A DNA stretch of 16,790 bases from JBEKZQ01 sp049509675 (GTDB lineage Bacteria; Planctomycetota; Planctomycetia; Pirellulales; Thermoguttaceae): positions 1 through 16,790 of the forward strand of contig JBEKZQ010000114.1 of the NCBI GenBank assembly GCA_049509675.1, written 5' to 3'. Below are positions 1 to 6,364 of the stretch, in pieces. The notes beneath the pieces were generated by a model. The model was not told the DNA's origin. It worked only from the letters and a program-made list of their open reading frames with translations, and did not search any database. The position numbers and the translations under genes are program-made. Numbering within the stretch: the first letter of the stretch is position 1; the number at the start of each line of letters is the position of its first letter.

Positions 1-12
1 CCGCTGGTCCGC

Positions 13-107
13 GGAAAAAGGGGTCGGGAACCTTTTGCCGGAACCGGGCACCGAGCGAAGCTTGGTCGCCGGGTGCGTCGCACAAAAGGTTCCCGACCCC
101 TTTTTCC
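13..107. repeat. 25-bp perfect inverted repeat at left edge
   Basis: Arms at 13-37 and 83-107 are perfectly complementary over 25 nt and enclose a 45-nt loop. The right arm ends in a T-run followed by CC. The structure overlaps the N-terminal codons of the ThiE fusion ORF. It resembles in design, but not in sequence, the palindromic repeats elsewhere in the window, so it is probably another dispersed repeat. A transcribed copy would fold into a very stable hairpin. Confidence 0.85.
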
Positions 108-1519
108 CGTCACGACGCTTCGCGACTGACCTGGCCGTGTCGATTCAAGCGGCCTGCCAATGGCTGTCCGAGCGTCCGCCGCCGCCGGTTCTGGCGACCG
201 AGCACCTTCTTTTGGGCCTTGTGCTCGTGGAGCACGACGTTTCCACTTGGCTGCGCTCTTGTGGCCTCGATCCCGTCGCTTTGGCGGCCGAGATCGATCG
301 CATCCACGGTTATCAATCCGGGCCGCTTGCGGCAGACCTGAGTGAGCCGGCGATTTCCCCCGCGCGGCCCACGGGTGCCACTGCTGGCTTGTCCAGCAGT
401 GTTCTCGGCACTGCTGGACAAACTGGGCATCGACCGAACGTTGGTCATGGCACTCACGCGGAGGCCAGGAAAGACTCCCCTCCTCCGATGGAAACGGCCG
501 TCCTGCGGGTGCTCGATGCGGCTTGCAATCGGGCCCGCGAAGGACTCCGCGTGATCGAGGATTTCCTCCGCTTCGTGCTCGACGATCGGCACCTGAGCGG
601 CGAGTGCAAAAATTTGCGTCACGATTTCTCTGCGGCCCTGGGGCAGATCCCGCCCGCCTTCCGTCTGGCCGCCCGGGAAACTTTGGAAGACGTCGGTGCC
701 GGGTTGAGTACGCCTACGGAACTGCGCAGGGCCGACATGGCCGAAGTGCTCGCGGCCAATTTCGCCCGTCTGCAGGAATCGTTACGCAACCTGGAAGAGT
801 TTGGGAAACTGTTGGACGCGGACATGGCGGCCAAAGTCGAGCAACTCCGCTATCGAGCCTATACACTGCAGCGGGCCGCTGAGATCACCCGTCACAGTGC
901 GGAACGACTGGCCCACGTGCGGCTGTACGTGCTCATCCCCGGCGGTTCGTCGGCCGAGGAGTTCGAGCGCCTGGCCCGGCCCCTGATCGCGGCAGGGGTC
1001 CATGCCCTTCAGCTTCGCGACAAGCAACTCGGCGACCGGCAGCTTGTGGAGCGGGCCCGGCTGCTCCGCGCGTGGACCCGCGGCACGGACACCTTGCTGA
1101 TCATCAACGATCGGCCGGACGTGGCCGTGCTTTGCCAGGCCGACGGCGTCCACGTGGGCCAGGAAGAGCTTTCGGTGAAGGACGCACGCGCGATTGTCGG
1201 GCCGGAAGCCCTGGTAGGCGTTTCCACCCACACCATCCAACAGGCCCGGCAGGCGGTTTTGGCCGGGGCCAACTACATCGGCGTGGGGCCCACTTTTCCG
1301 TCCGGCACCAAGCCATTCGCGAGCTTCCCGGGCGTGGACTTGCTGCGTGCCGTGGCGGCCGAGATTCGCCTGCCGGCCTTCGCCATCGGCGGCATATCGC
1401 GGCAGAATCTCCCGCAGGTTTTGGCCACCGGCATCGGCCGGCTGGCGGTCAGCGGGGCCATCAGCCAGGCAGCCGATCCGGCCGCGGAAGTTAAGGCATT
1501 TCTGGAGGAAATGGGGTAG
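35..1519 (+). CDS. thiE: Thiamine-phosphate synthase with Clp-N-like and ThiD2 N-terminal domains
   Basis: ThiE couples HMP-pyrophosphate to thiazole phosphate to give thiamine phosphate in the cytoplasm. Three parts are visible. Residues 29-92 resemble a Clp N-domain (FATDLAVSIQAACQWLSE, then TEHLLLGL). Residues 152-285 match a ThiD2 domain (NRAREGLRVIEDFLRFVLDD). Residues 294-490 are the ThiE barrel, with QLRDK (326-330), DGVHVGQ (370-376), GPTFPSGTK (418-426) and AIGGI (450-454). ThiD2-ThiE fusions are known in other bacteria; the Clp-N-like part is unusual. The TTG at 35 lies in an inverted repeat and the frame stays open to the window edge, so the true start may be upstream. GTG 137 or ATG 488 (ThiD2-ThiE only) are alternatives. 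Residues 113-132 are encoded by a second repeat (373-429). The function call is firm; the start is not. Confidence 0.9.
   Translation: MPEPGTERSLVAGCVAQKVPDPFFPSRRFATDLAVSIQAACQWLSERPPPPVLATEHLLLGLVLVEHDVSTWLRSCGLDPVALAAEIDRIHGYQSGPLAADLSEPAISPARPTGATAGLSSSVLGTAGQTGHRPNVGHGTHAEARKDSPPPMETAVLRVLDAACNRAREGLRVIEDFLRFVLDDRHLSGECKNLRHDFSAALGQIPPAFRLAARETLEDVGAGLSTPTELRRADMAEVLAANFARLQESLRNLEEFGKLLDADMAAKVEQLRYRAYTLQRAAEITRHSAERLAHVRLYVLIPGGSSAEEFERLARPLIAAGVHALQLRDKQLGDRQLVERARLLRAWTRGTDTLLIINDRPDVAVLCQADGVHVGQEELSVKDARAIVGPEALVGVSTHTIQQARQAVLAGANYIGVGPTFPSGTKPFASFPGVDLLRAVAAEIRLPAFAIGGISRQNLPQVLATGIGRLAVSGAISQAADPAAEVKAFLEEMG
373..429. repeat. Inverted repeat inside the thiE linker
   Basis: GGGTGCCACTGCTGGCTTG is followed by TCCAGCAGTG and then by GCACTGCTGGACAAACTGG. 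The module is closely related to the one at 12638-12702. It lies in frame in the linker between the Clp-N-like and ThiD2 parts of the ThiE fusion and encodes a Gly/Ser/Thr/Ala-rich stretch with no domain character. Confidence 0.7.
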
Positions 1520-1528
1520 GTTGTAGCC

Positions 1529-2032
1529 ATGCACGAGCGCTACCTGGAAATCACGTACCGTCGAGGGCGGCCCGTGGCGGCGTACTTGTATCTTCCACGC
1601 CGCCCCGACGAGAAGAGTCAACGATCGATCCGCGAGGAAAACGGCCTGATCGTGGACATCGCGGAAGGCGACCGCCCGATCGGCATCGAGATTGTGTCGC
1701 CCAACGACGTTTCGCTGGCCATGCTTAACGAGATTCTGGCGAAGCATTCCCTGCCGTTGCTTGAGCGCGGGGAATTGGCCCCGCTGACGGCTGTGACAAC
1801 ATGGGCATCGTCTTTTCTTGCAGGTTGCCTTGGACCGCCTGCGCGACCAGAGCGATCCGGTCGTCTCCGCTCGGGATCTGAGGGGGCCCCTTGGCCTATA
1901 GAATCTCCGGCAGGAGAACGGCAAGGTCTGACGCGAAGGGGTCAGGTCCATGTTTTCGGTCATGAGTTCGGCCAAATGGCAATGCCTATCAGCCGAAAAA
2001 TGGACCGGACCCCGACTTTGCAGTTCTCCTAG
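1529..2032 (+). CDS. DUF2283-like protein with a repeat-derived C-terminal tail
   Basis: The first ~88 residues form a plausible domain: MHERYLEITYRRGRPVAAYL, later GLIVDIAEGDRPIGIEIV, then a helix ending near LAPL. The pattern of a divergent strand pair followed by 'D..GrpiGIEI' matches DUF2283, a small family of unknown function often found with toxin-antitoxin or unassigned genes. Residues ~90-167 are Arg/Pro/Gly-rich and look like out-of-frame translation. The last ~40 residues are encoded by the mobile repeat at 1913-2029. The native protein was probably ~90 aa and lost its stop. The start lies 9 nt after thiE, so translational coupling is likely. The domain call is moderate; the tail is probably not functional. 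Confidence 0.6.
   Translation: MHERYLEITYRRGRPVAAYLYLPRRPDEKSQRSIREENGLIVDIAEGDRPIGIEIVSPNDVSLAMLNEILAKHSLPLLERGELAPLTAVTTWASSFLAGCLGPPARPERSGRLRSGSEGAPWPIESPAGERQGLTRRGQVHVFGHEFGQMAMPISRKMDRTPTLQFS
1899..1910. repeat. Left copy of 12-bp direct repeat (putative target-site duplication)
   Basis: TAGAATCTCCGG here recurs exactly at 2030-2041, directly on the other side of the palindromic element. Two bases (CA) separate this copy from the element's left end. Confidence 0.65.
1913..2029 (-). mobile_element. Palindromic MITE-like element, copy A (complete)
   Basis: The outer ends GGAGAACGGCAAGGTC and GACTTTGCAGTTCTCC form a 16-bp terminal inverted repeat with 14 matches. Inside lies a 76-bp core (1938-2013) whose ends pair as GGGGTCAGGTCC against GGACCGGACCCC. 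Core and loop are nearly identical, in inverse orientation, to copies at 4528-4619 and 10334-10448. No coding capacity is present, so any movement would need a transposase supplied in trans. It forms the 3' end of the DUF2283-like ORF. Confidence 0.8.
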
Positions 2033-2041
2033 AATCTCCGG
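2030..2041. repeat. Right copy of 12-bp direct repeat (putative target-site duplication)
   Basis: TAGAATCTCCGG directly follows the right end of the element at 2029 and is identical to 1899-1910. Confidence 0.65.
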
Positions 2042-2126
2042 GCGGCCGCTTGCCTAGTGCCGCTTTTGTCGCTATTGTAGGTGTAAACATTCCCAACTCT
2101 CGATTCCCACCCGGAGTGTCTCGCCC

Positions 2127-3443
2127 ATGAAATCCCACCGCTGGACCTTGTCGTTGTTGATCTTCGCTGCCCTCGGCGCGGCAACGGCCGCCGGCGATGA
2201 TCTCGGCCCCTCGGCGAAACCCGCGGTCGCCACGAAGAGCCGTGCCGCCGATCCGACCCGGGCCGTGATCGAGCGCGTCAAGGCGCTGCGCGGCAAGGTC
2301 GAGCTCGGGCCGGAGGGGTCGATCATCGCCATCAATCTCATCCCGCGCGAGGCGGGCGACGCCGACCTGCAACTGTTCTCCACGCTGGGAAGTTTGCAGA
2401 AGCTGGAGCTCTACGGCGCGAAGATCACCGACGCCGGCATGCCCTTTCTGGCCAGGCTTGCCAAACTCAGAGACCTGACCCTGGAAAACACCGACATCAC
2501 CAACCGCGGCGTGAAGCAGCTTGAAAAACTCGTCAACCTGCGGTCGCTCAATCTGCGGCGGACGACGAACATGACCAACGCCGCGCTGGCCAGCCTCAAG
2601 CGGTTGCCGCGCTTGCAGTACCTGACCCTGCTGTACAACAACGTCGGCGACGACGGCATGCAATGGCTGAAGGACCTGACCCAGTTGCGCCTGCTGGACC
2701 TGCGCGGCTGCAACGTGGGCGACGCCGGCCTGGCCGAACTGCGGGGGCTGACCAACCTGGTCGTATTGAAAATCCGCAGCAGCAGCGTGACCGACGCCGG
2801 CATGAAGTCGCTGGCCGGCATGAAGAAGATCATTACGCTCTCGCTGGAAGACTGCACGATCACCGACGCCGGCCTCCAGTATCTCAAGGGCATGGACCTT
2901 AAAGACCTGGGCCTGCTCCGCTGCACCAACATCACCGACGACGGACTGGCAGCCCTGGCCGGGCAATCCAGTCTGGAGCGGCTCGACCTCCGCGGCATTC
3001 CCGTCAACGGGGCCGGGCTGGCCCACTTGAAAAAGGCCGCCGGCCTGAAGAAGCTCGATCTGACCGAAACCCAGACCGACGACGCGGGCCTGGCGAACCT
3101 CAAGGCGTTTCCGGAGCTGGAAACGATCGATCTCTGGCACACCCGCGTCACCGACGCCGGCCTGGTGCATCTCCAATGCCTGACCAAGCTCGTCTCGCTC
3201 CGACTGGAGGACAACGGGCTGAGCGACAAGGGAGTGGCAAACCTGACTGCCCTGAGCGGCCTGGAAACGCTCAACATCCAACACAACGCCATCACCGATG
3301 CCGTGCTGCCGAGCCTGGAGAAGTTCACCAGGCTCAAGAGCCTGAATCTGGGACTCACCGAAGTCAGCGACGAAGCGGTGGAGAAACTGCAAGCCGCGCT
3401 GCCGCATTGCAAGGTCTCGCGCGAAGCGACGGTGCGGGATTGA
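2127..3443 (+). CDS. Secreted leucine-rich repeat protein (14 repeats)
   Basis: Residues 1-22 are a signal peptide (basic MKSHRW, hydrophobic LSLLIFAALGAA, small residues before GDD), so export is expected. After a ~65-residue linker come about 14 tandem repeats of 23-25 residues on the pattern LxxLxLxxTxITDAGLxxL. This is the LRR subclass abundant in planctomycete secretomes. Examples are VTDAGMKSL, ITDAGLQYL and VTDAGLVHL. No catalytic motif or membrane anchor follows the solenoid, and the protein ends ~13 residues after the last repeat. A protein-binding role in periplasm or envelope is inferred; the partner is unknown. The ATG at 2127 is preferred because it gives a complete signal peptide. 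No operon partner is evident: repeats lie on both sides. Confidence 0.88.
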   Translation: MKSHRWTLSLLIFAALGAATAAGDDLGPSAKPAVATKSRAADPTRAVIERVKALRGKVELGPEGSIIAINLIPREAGDADLQLFSTLGSLQKLELYGAKITDAGMPFLARLAKLRDLTLENTDITNRGVKQLEKLVNLRSLNLRRTTNMTNAALASLKRLPRLQYLTLLYNNVGDDGMQWLKDLTQLRLLDLRGCNVGDAGLAELRGLTNLVVLKIRSSSVTDAGMKSLAGMKKIITLSLEDCTITDAGLQYLKGMDLKDLGLLRCTNITDDGLAALAGQSSLERLDLRGIPVNGAGLAHLKKAAGLKKLDLTETQTDDAGLANLKAFPELETIDLWHTRVTDAGLVHLQCLTKLVSLRLEDNGLSDKGVANLTALSGLETLNIQHNAITDAVLPSLEKFTRLKSLNLGLTEVSDEAVEKLQAALPHCKVSREATVRD

Positions 3444-3448
3444 CGGAC

Positions 3449-3526
3449 GGGGGACTGGCCCATTTTTCGGCGCCAGTGCGCCGAGATGCCAATTGGCCAT
3501 TGGCCGAAAACATGGACCTGTCCCCC
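3449..3526 (+). repeat. Palindromic element, copy B (subfamily 2)
   Basis: The left end GGGGGACTGGCCC then ATTTTTCGG pairs with the right end CCGAAAACATGGACCTG then TCCCCC. The arms match the family core, but the loop differs from copies A, C and D and the edge is GGGGAC/GTCCCC rather than GGGGTC/GACCCC. It lies 6 nt after the LRR stop. Its internal ATG (3512) is in frame with the downstream Trm112-like gene. Confidence 0.75.
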
Positions 3527-3547
3527 TTAACAGCCTGCGCCAAGCGT

Positions 3548-3805
3548 ATGATCGATCCGGAACTGCTGGCGATGCTCGTGTGCCCGGCCAACCGCGGCCC
3601 GTTGCGGCGGGCCAATCGGGAATGCCTGGACCGATTGAATCGCGCCATCGCCGCGGGTCGCGTCACGAACCAGGCCGGCCGACCCGTGACTGATCGGCTT
3701 CAGGACGGGCTGGTCCGCACGGACGGGCTGGTCCTTTATCCGATTATCGATAACATTCCCGTGTTGCTGGTGGAAGAAGGCATTCCGCTGGAGCAAGTGG
3801 GATGA
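3548..3805 (+). CDS. Trm112-like small protein
   Basis: The product is 85 aa: MIDPELLAMLVCPANRGPL at the N-terminus, a middle helix (DRLNRAIAAGRV), and DGLVLYPIIDNIPVLL near the C-terminus. The start and the YPIIDNIPVLL strand fit the Trm112p/UPF0434 family. Trm112 activates methyltransferases in eukaryotes and archaea; bacterial homologues are of uncertain role. Only one Cys remains of the zinc-ligand set, so metal binding is doubtful. The frame is open upstream, and an in-frame ATG at 3512 inside repeat copy B would add 12 residues beginning MDLSP. ATG 3548 is preferred because family members begin here, although no clear Shine-Dalgarno precedes it. Confidence 0.8.
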   Translation: MIDPELLAMLVCPANRGPLRRANRECLDRLNRAIAAGRVTNQAGRPVTDRLQDGLVRTDGLVLYPIIDNIPVLLVEEGIPLEQVG

Positions 3806-3883
3806 GTTTTCAGTGTTCAGTTTTCAGTTTTCAGTTCCTGCTGCAAATTCTTACTGAAAACTGAAAACTGAAAATTGAACACT
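3805..3883. repeat. Inverted heptamer arrays (TTTTCAG units)
   Basis: The left arm (3805-3835) is made of near-perfect TTTTCAG units. The right arm (3853-3883) is made of their complement, CTGAAAA. They enclose a short loop and can pair over about 20 bp. The array begins at the last base of the Trm112-like stop and ends just before the HIT gene's ribosome-binding site. The same units recur at 8901-9053. Confidence 0.85.
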
Positions 3884-3905
3884 TCAAACTGCTGAGAGGC
3901 ACGCC

Positions 3906-4247
3906 ATGACCAAGACTATCTTCAAGAAGATCATCGACCGCGAGATCCCGGCCAGGATCGTCTATGAGGACGATCTGTGCCTGGCGTTCGAAGACGTCCA
4001 CCCGCAGGCCCCCACGCACGTGCTGGTGATTCCGAAGAAGGAAATCCCCGGCCTGGCCGACGCTACCGAGCAGGACGCGCTGTTGCTGGGCCATCTGTTG
4101 GTGGTCGCGCGGAACCTGGCCGCCAAGTTGGGCCTGACCGCCGGCTACCGGGTGGTCACCAATTGCGGCCCGGACGCGGGCCAAGCGGTGCCGCACTTGC
4201 ACTTCCATCTCTTGGGCGGACGCCCTTTCTCCTGGCCCCCGGGGTGA
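3906..4247 (+). CDS. HIT family nucleotide hydrolase (HinT-like)
   Basis: The product is 113 aa, the normal length for a HinT/PKCI-type HIT protein. These cytoplasmic enzymes hydrolyse AMP-linked phosphoramidates and related nucleotide conjugates. The signature HLHFHLLGG is at residues 97-105 (His 97, 99 and 101), preceded by the usual N-terminal MTKTIFKKIIDREIPARIVY and the strand THVLVIPKK. All three histidines of the triad are present, so the enzyme should be active. A GAGAGG ribosome-binding site (3894-3899) sits 6 nt before the ATG and supports this start. The only upstream neighbour on the strand is the heptamer repeat, so the gene may have its own promoter, but none is clear. Confidence 0.93.
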   Translation: MTKTIFKKIIDREIPARIVYEDDLCLAFEDVHPQAPTHVLVIPKKEIPGLADATEQDALLLGHLLVVARNLAAKLGLTAGYRVVTNCGPDAGQAVPHLHFHLLGGRPFSWPPG

Positions 4248-4303
4248 ACGGCCGGGTAATCACGAAAGCCCGCTCCGCAGCCTTCGGCCCTTGCAAGGGC
4301 TGT

Positions 4304-4471
4304 TTACGACAACTGGGCGATCGCAACCGCCCGCGCGAATCCGCGCGGGCAAACCTGGGCGAAAAGCTGGCACTCGTGTAGAATATCGGCCACACCGGGC
4401 AACATGGCATAGATCGCGTAGTTCTTGTTCCGGCAGAAGGAACAATCTGCGGACGGCTTGATCCAAGTCAA
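4304..4471 (-). CDS. Possible small CxxC protein (55 aa), uncertain
   Basis: Reading the minus strand from a TTG at 4471 to a TAA at 4304 gives 55 residues with a natural composition: a CSFC pair near residue 11, then RNKNYAIYAMLPGVADIL, and two further cysteines. Unlike shadow frames here it is not Arg/Pro-rich. I do not recognise a family. There is no good ribosome-binding site, and the 5' end overlaps the putative hcp operator, so this could be a decayed 3' fragment or chance. Confidence 0.25.
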   Translation of the reverse strand: MTWIKPSADCSFCRNKNYAIYAMLPGVADILHECQLFAQVCPRGFARAVAIAQLS

Positions 4472-4472
4472 G
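4457..4472 (+). promoter_or_regulatory. Putative FNR/HcpR-type operator of hcp
   Basis: CTTGATCCAAGTCAAG has perfect 5-bp palindromic arms (CTTGA, TCAAG) around a 6-nt centre and fits the CRP/FNR family pattern TTGAn6TCAA. Its centre (4464.5) lies about 41.5 nt upstream of the start site predicted from the -10 box at 4494-4499, the classic class II activation position. HcpR, an FNR-family regulator, is known to control hcp in several anaerobes. The assignment is inferred from sequence and position only. Confidence 0.55.
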
Positions 4473-4493
4473 GCCCCCGATTGCCATACCGGG

Positions 4494-4506
4494 TATTATA
4501 GAGTCA
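4494..4506 (+). promoter_or_regulatory. Putative hcp -10 box and transcription start
   Basis: TATTAT (4494-4499) matches five of six bases of the -10 consensus, giving a start near 4506. No good -35 hexamer is visible, as expected for an activator-dependent class II promoter. The resulting leader would be about 194 nt and would include repeat copy C. Confidence 0.45.
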
Positions 4507-4527
4507 AGCACGCGGGACCACCAGCAA

Positions 4528-4619
4528 GGAGAACTACAAAGTTGGGGTCTGGTCCATTTTTCGGCTGATAGGCGTTGCCATTTGGCCGGACTCATGACCG
4601 AAAACATGGACCTGACCCC
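4528..4619 (+). mobile_element. Palindromic MITE-like element, copy C (right end lost)
   Basis: The left terminal repeat GGAGAACTACAAAGTT is followed by the 76-bp core (4544-4619), which differs from copy A only at a few positions when inverted. The sequence after 4619 keeps TTCGCGTC but then diverges, and the GTTCTCC outer end is absent. It lies between the putative hcp promoter and the hcp start codon, so it would be transcribed as a hairpin in the leader. Confidence 0.8.
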
Positions 4620-4699
4620 TTCGCGTCCGCGCCGCAAGTATCGGCAGCCCCCAAGGGGCCGGCTTTCCACTCATTCTCGCCCTCCAGAAAGGATATCTC

Positions 4700-6346
4700 A
4701 TGTTTTGCTATCAATGTGAACAGACTTTTACCGGCACCGGTTGCACCACCTTGGGCGTGTGCGGCAAAGACGAGACGACCGCCATGCTGCAGGACCTCCT
4801 GGTGCATGCGGTCAAGGGTATCGCCATGTATGCGCATCGGGCCGCCCAGCTTGGGGCCCGGGATGCGGCGGTCGATCGCACGATGCTGGAATCGCTGTTT
4901 GCCACGGTAACCAACGTCGATTTCGACCCCGAACGGCTTCGCGCCCACCTCGCCGAGGCCGCTGCGATGCGCGACAAGGCCAAGGCCATGTACGAGAAGG
5001 CTTGTGCCGCCGGCGGCAAGACGCCGGAGAAACTCCCCGGCCCGGCCGCCTGGCAGCCGGCCGCCGACCTGCCGGCCCTGCTGCGGCAGGCGATGGAAGT
5101 ATCGGTCGCCAGGAGTCTCGTCGCGCTGGGGGCCGACGTAGCCGGCTTGTTGGAACTGATCACCTACGGCCTGAAAGGGGCCGCCGCCTATGCCGAGCAC
5201 GCCATGCTTCTGGGCCACGAAGATCCGCAGATCTATGCCACTTTCCACGAAGCCCTGGACTTCCTCACCCAACCGCACCACGGCACCGACGAGATCCTCG
5301 GCTGGGTGTTGAAAACGGGCGAACTGAATCTCAGGGTCATGGGGCTTCTGGACGCGGCCAACACCGGCGCCTACGGCCATCCCGAGCCGACCAAGGTCCG
5401 CGTCACGCCCGTCCGCGGCAAGGCGATCGCCGTTTCCGGCCACGACCTGCGGGACCTGGAGGAACTGCTGAAGCAGACCGAGGGCCGCGGCATCAACGTC
5501 TACACGCATGGCGAAATGCTCCCCTGCCACGCCTATCCCGGCCTGAAGAAGTACAAGCATCTGGTGGGCAATTACGGCGGCGCCTGGCAGGACCAGGCCA
5601 AGGAGTTCGACGCCTTTCCCGGCGCGGTCCTCATGACCACCAACTGCATCCAAAAGCCGCGCGAGGGCTATCGCGGCCGCATTTTCACCAGCGGGCTGGT
5701 CGCCTGGCCGGGTGTGCGGCACATCGGCCCGAAGCGCGATTTCACGCCCGTCATCGAGGCCGCCCTGGCCGCCCCCGGCTTTGCCGAAGACGCCCCGGAA
5801 AAGACCATTCTGGTCGGCTTCGGCCGCAACGCCGTGCTGGGCGTGGCCGACAAGGTCGTCGATGCGGTCAAGCGGGGCGACATCCGGCACTTCTTCCTGG
5901 TGGGTGGATGCGACGGCGCCAAGCCGGGGCGGAACTACTTCACCGACTTCGCCCAAAAAGTGCCCCACGACTGCGTCATCATGACCCTGGCCTGCGGCAA
6001 GTACCGCTTCAACAAGCTGGCCTTCGGCGACATCGGCGGCATCCCCCGCCTGCTGGACGTGGGACAGTGCAACGACGCCTACTCGGCCATCCAGATCGCC
6101 GTGGCCCTGGCCGGCGCCTTCAACTGCGGCGTGAACGACCTGCCGCTGTCGTTGGTGCTGAGCTGGTACGAGCAGAAGGCGGTCGCCATCCTGTTGACCC
6201 TCCTGCACCTGGGGATCAAGAATATCCGGCTGGGCCCCACGTTGCCGGCCTTCGTCACCCCGCCGGTCTGGAAGGTCTTGGTCGAGAAGTTCAACATCGG
6301 TCCGACCACCACCGCGGAGAAGGACTTGGAAGCGATTTTGGGGTAG
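4700..6346 (+). CDS. hcp: Hybrid cluster protein (hydroxylamine reductase / NO reductase-type Hcp)
   Basis: Hcp is a cytoplasmic iron-sulfur protein. It reduces hydroxylamine in vitro and is linked to NO detoxification and S-nitrosylation. The product is 548 aa, close to the usual ~550. Cys 3, 6, 15 and 21 give the C-x2-C-x8-C-x5-C motif of class I (anaerobe) proteins, which carry a cubane cluster. All expected hybrid-cluster ligands are present: His248 (SGHDLRDL), Glu272 (HGEMLPC), Cys316 (TTNCIQKP), Cys404 (VGGCDGAK), Cys432 (LACGKY), Cys457 (VGQCNDAY) and Glu491 (SWYEQKAV). AGAAAGGA (4686-4693), 6 nt before the ATG, is a strong ribosome-binding site. No hcr reductase gene is adjacent. Regulation by an FNR-family protein is suggested by the palindrome at 4457-4472. 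Confidence 0.97.
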   Translation: MFCYQCEQTFTGTGCTTLGVCGKDETTAMLQDLLVHAVKGIAMYAHRAAQLGARDAAVDRTMLESLFATVTNVDFDPERLRAHLAEAAAMRDKAKAMYEKACAAGGKTPEKLPGPAAWQPAADLPALLRQAMEVSVARSLVALGADVAGLLELITYGLKGAAAYAEHAMLLGHEDPQIYATFHEALDFLTQPHHGTDEILGWVLKTGELNLRVMGLLDAANTGAYGHPEPTKVRVTPVRGKAIAVSGHDLRDLEELLKQTEGRGINVYTHGEMLPCHAYPGLKKYKHLVGNYGGAWQDQAKEFDAFPGAVLMTTNCIQKPREGYRGRIFTSGLVAWPGVRHIGPKRDFTPVIEAALAAPGFAEDAPEKTILVGFGRNAVLGVADKVVDAVKRGDIRHFFLVGGCDGAKPGRNYFTDFAQKVPHDCVIMTLACGKYRFNKLAFGDIGGIPRLLDVGQCNDAYSAIQIAVALAGAFNCGVNDLPLSLVLSWYEQKAVAILLTLLHLGIKNIRLGPTLPAFVTPPVWKVLVEKFNIGPTTTAEKDLEAILG

Positions 6347-6348
6347 CG

Positions 6349-6364
6349 GCTGCCCTACGGCAGC
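6349..6364. other. Small hairpin between convergent hcp and carA
   Basis: GCTGCC (6349-6354) and GGCAGC (6359-6364) form a 6-bp stem with a 4-nt loop that spans the carA stop codon, 2 nt after the hcp stop. No T-run follows on either strand, so it is at best a weak bidirectional terminator. The two genes' stops are only 8 nt apart. Confidence 0.35.

Noticed and set aside
870..895. CTGAGATCACCCG inside thiE, resembling the TPP riboswitch core
   Set aside because: It lies within conserved ThiD2/ThiE coding sequence, lacks the other conserved TPP helices, and is downstream of the start. A real TPP riboswitch, if present, would be left of the window.
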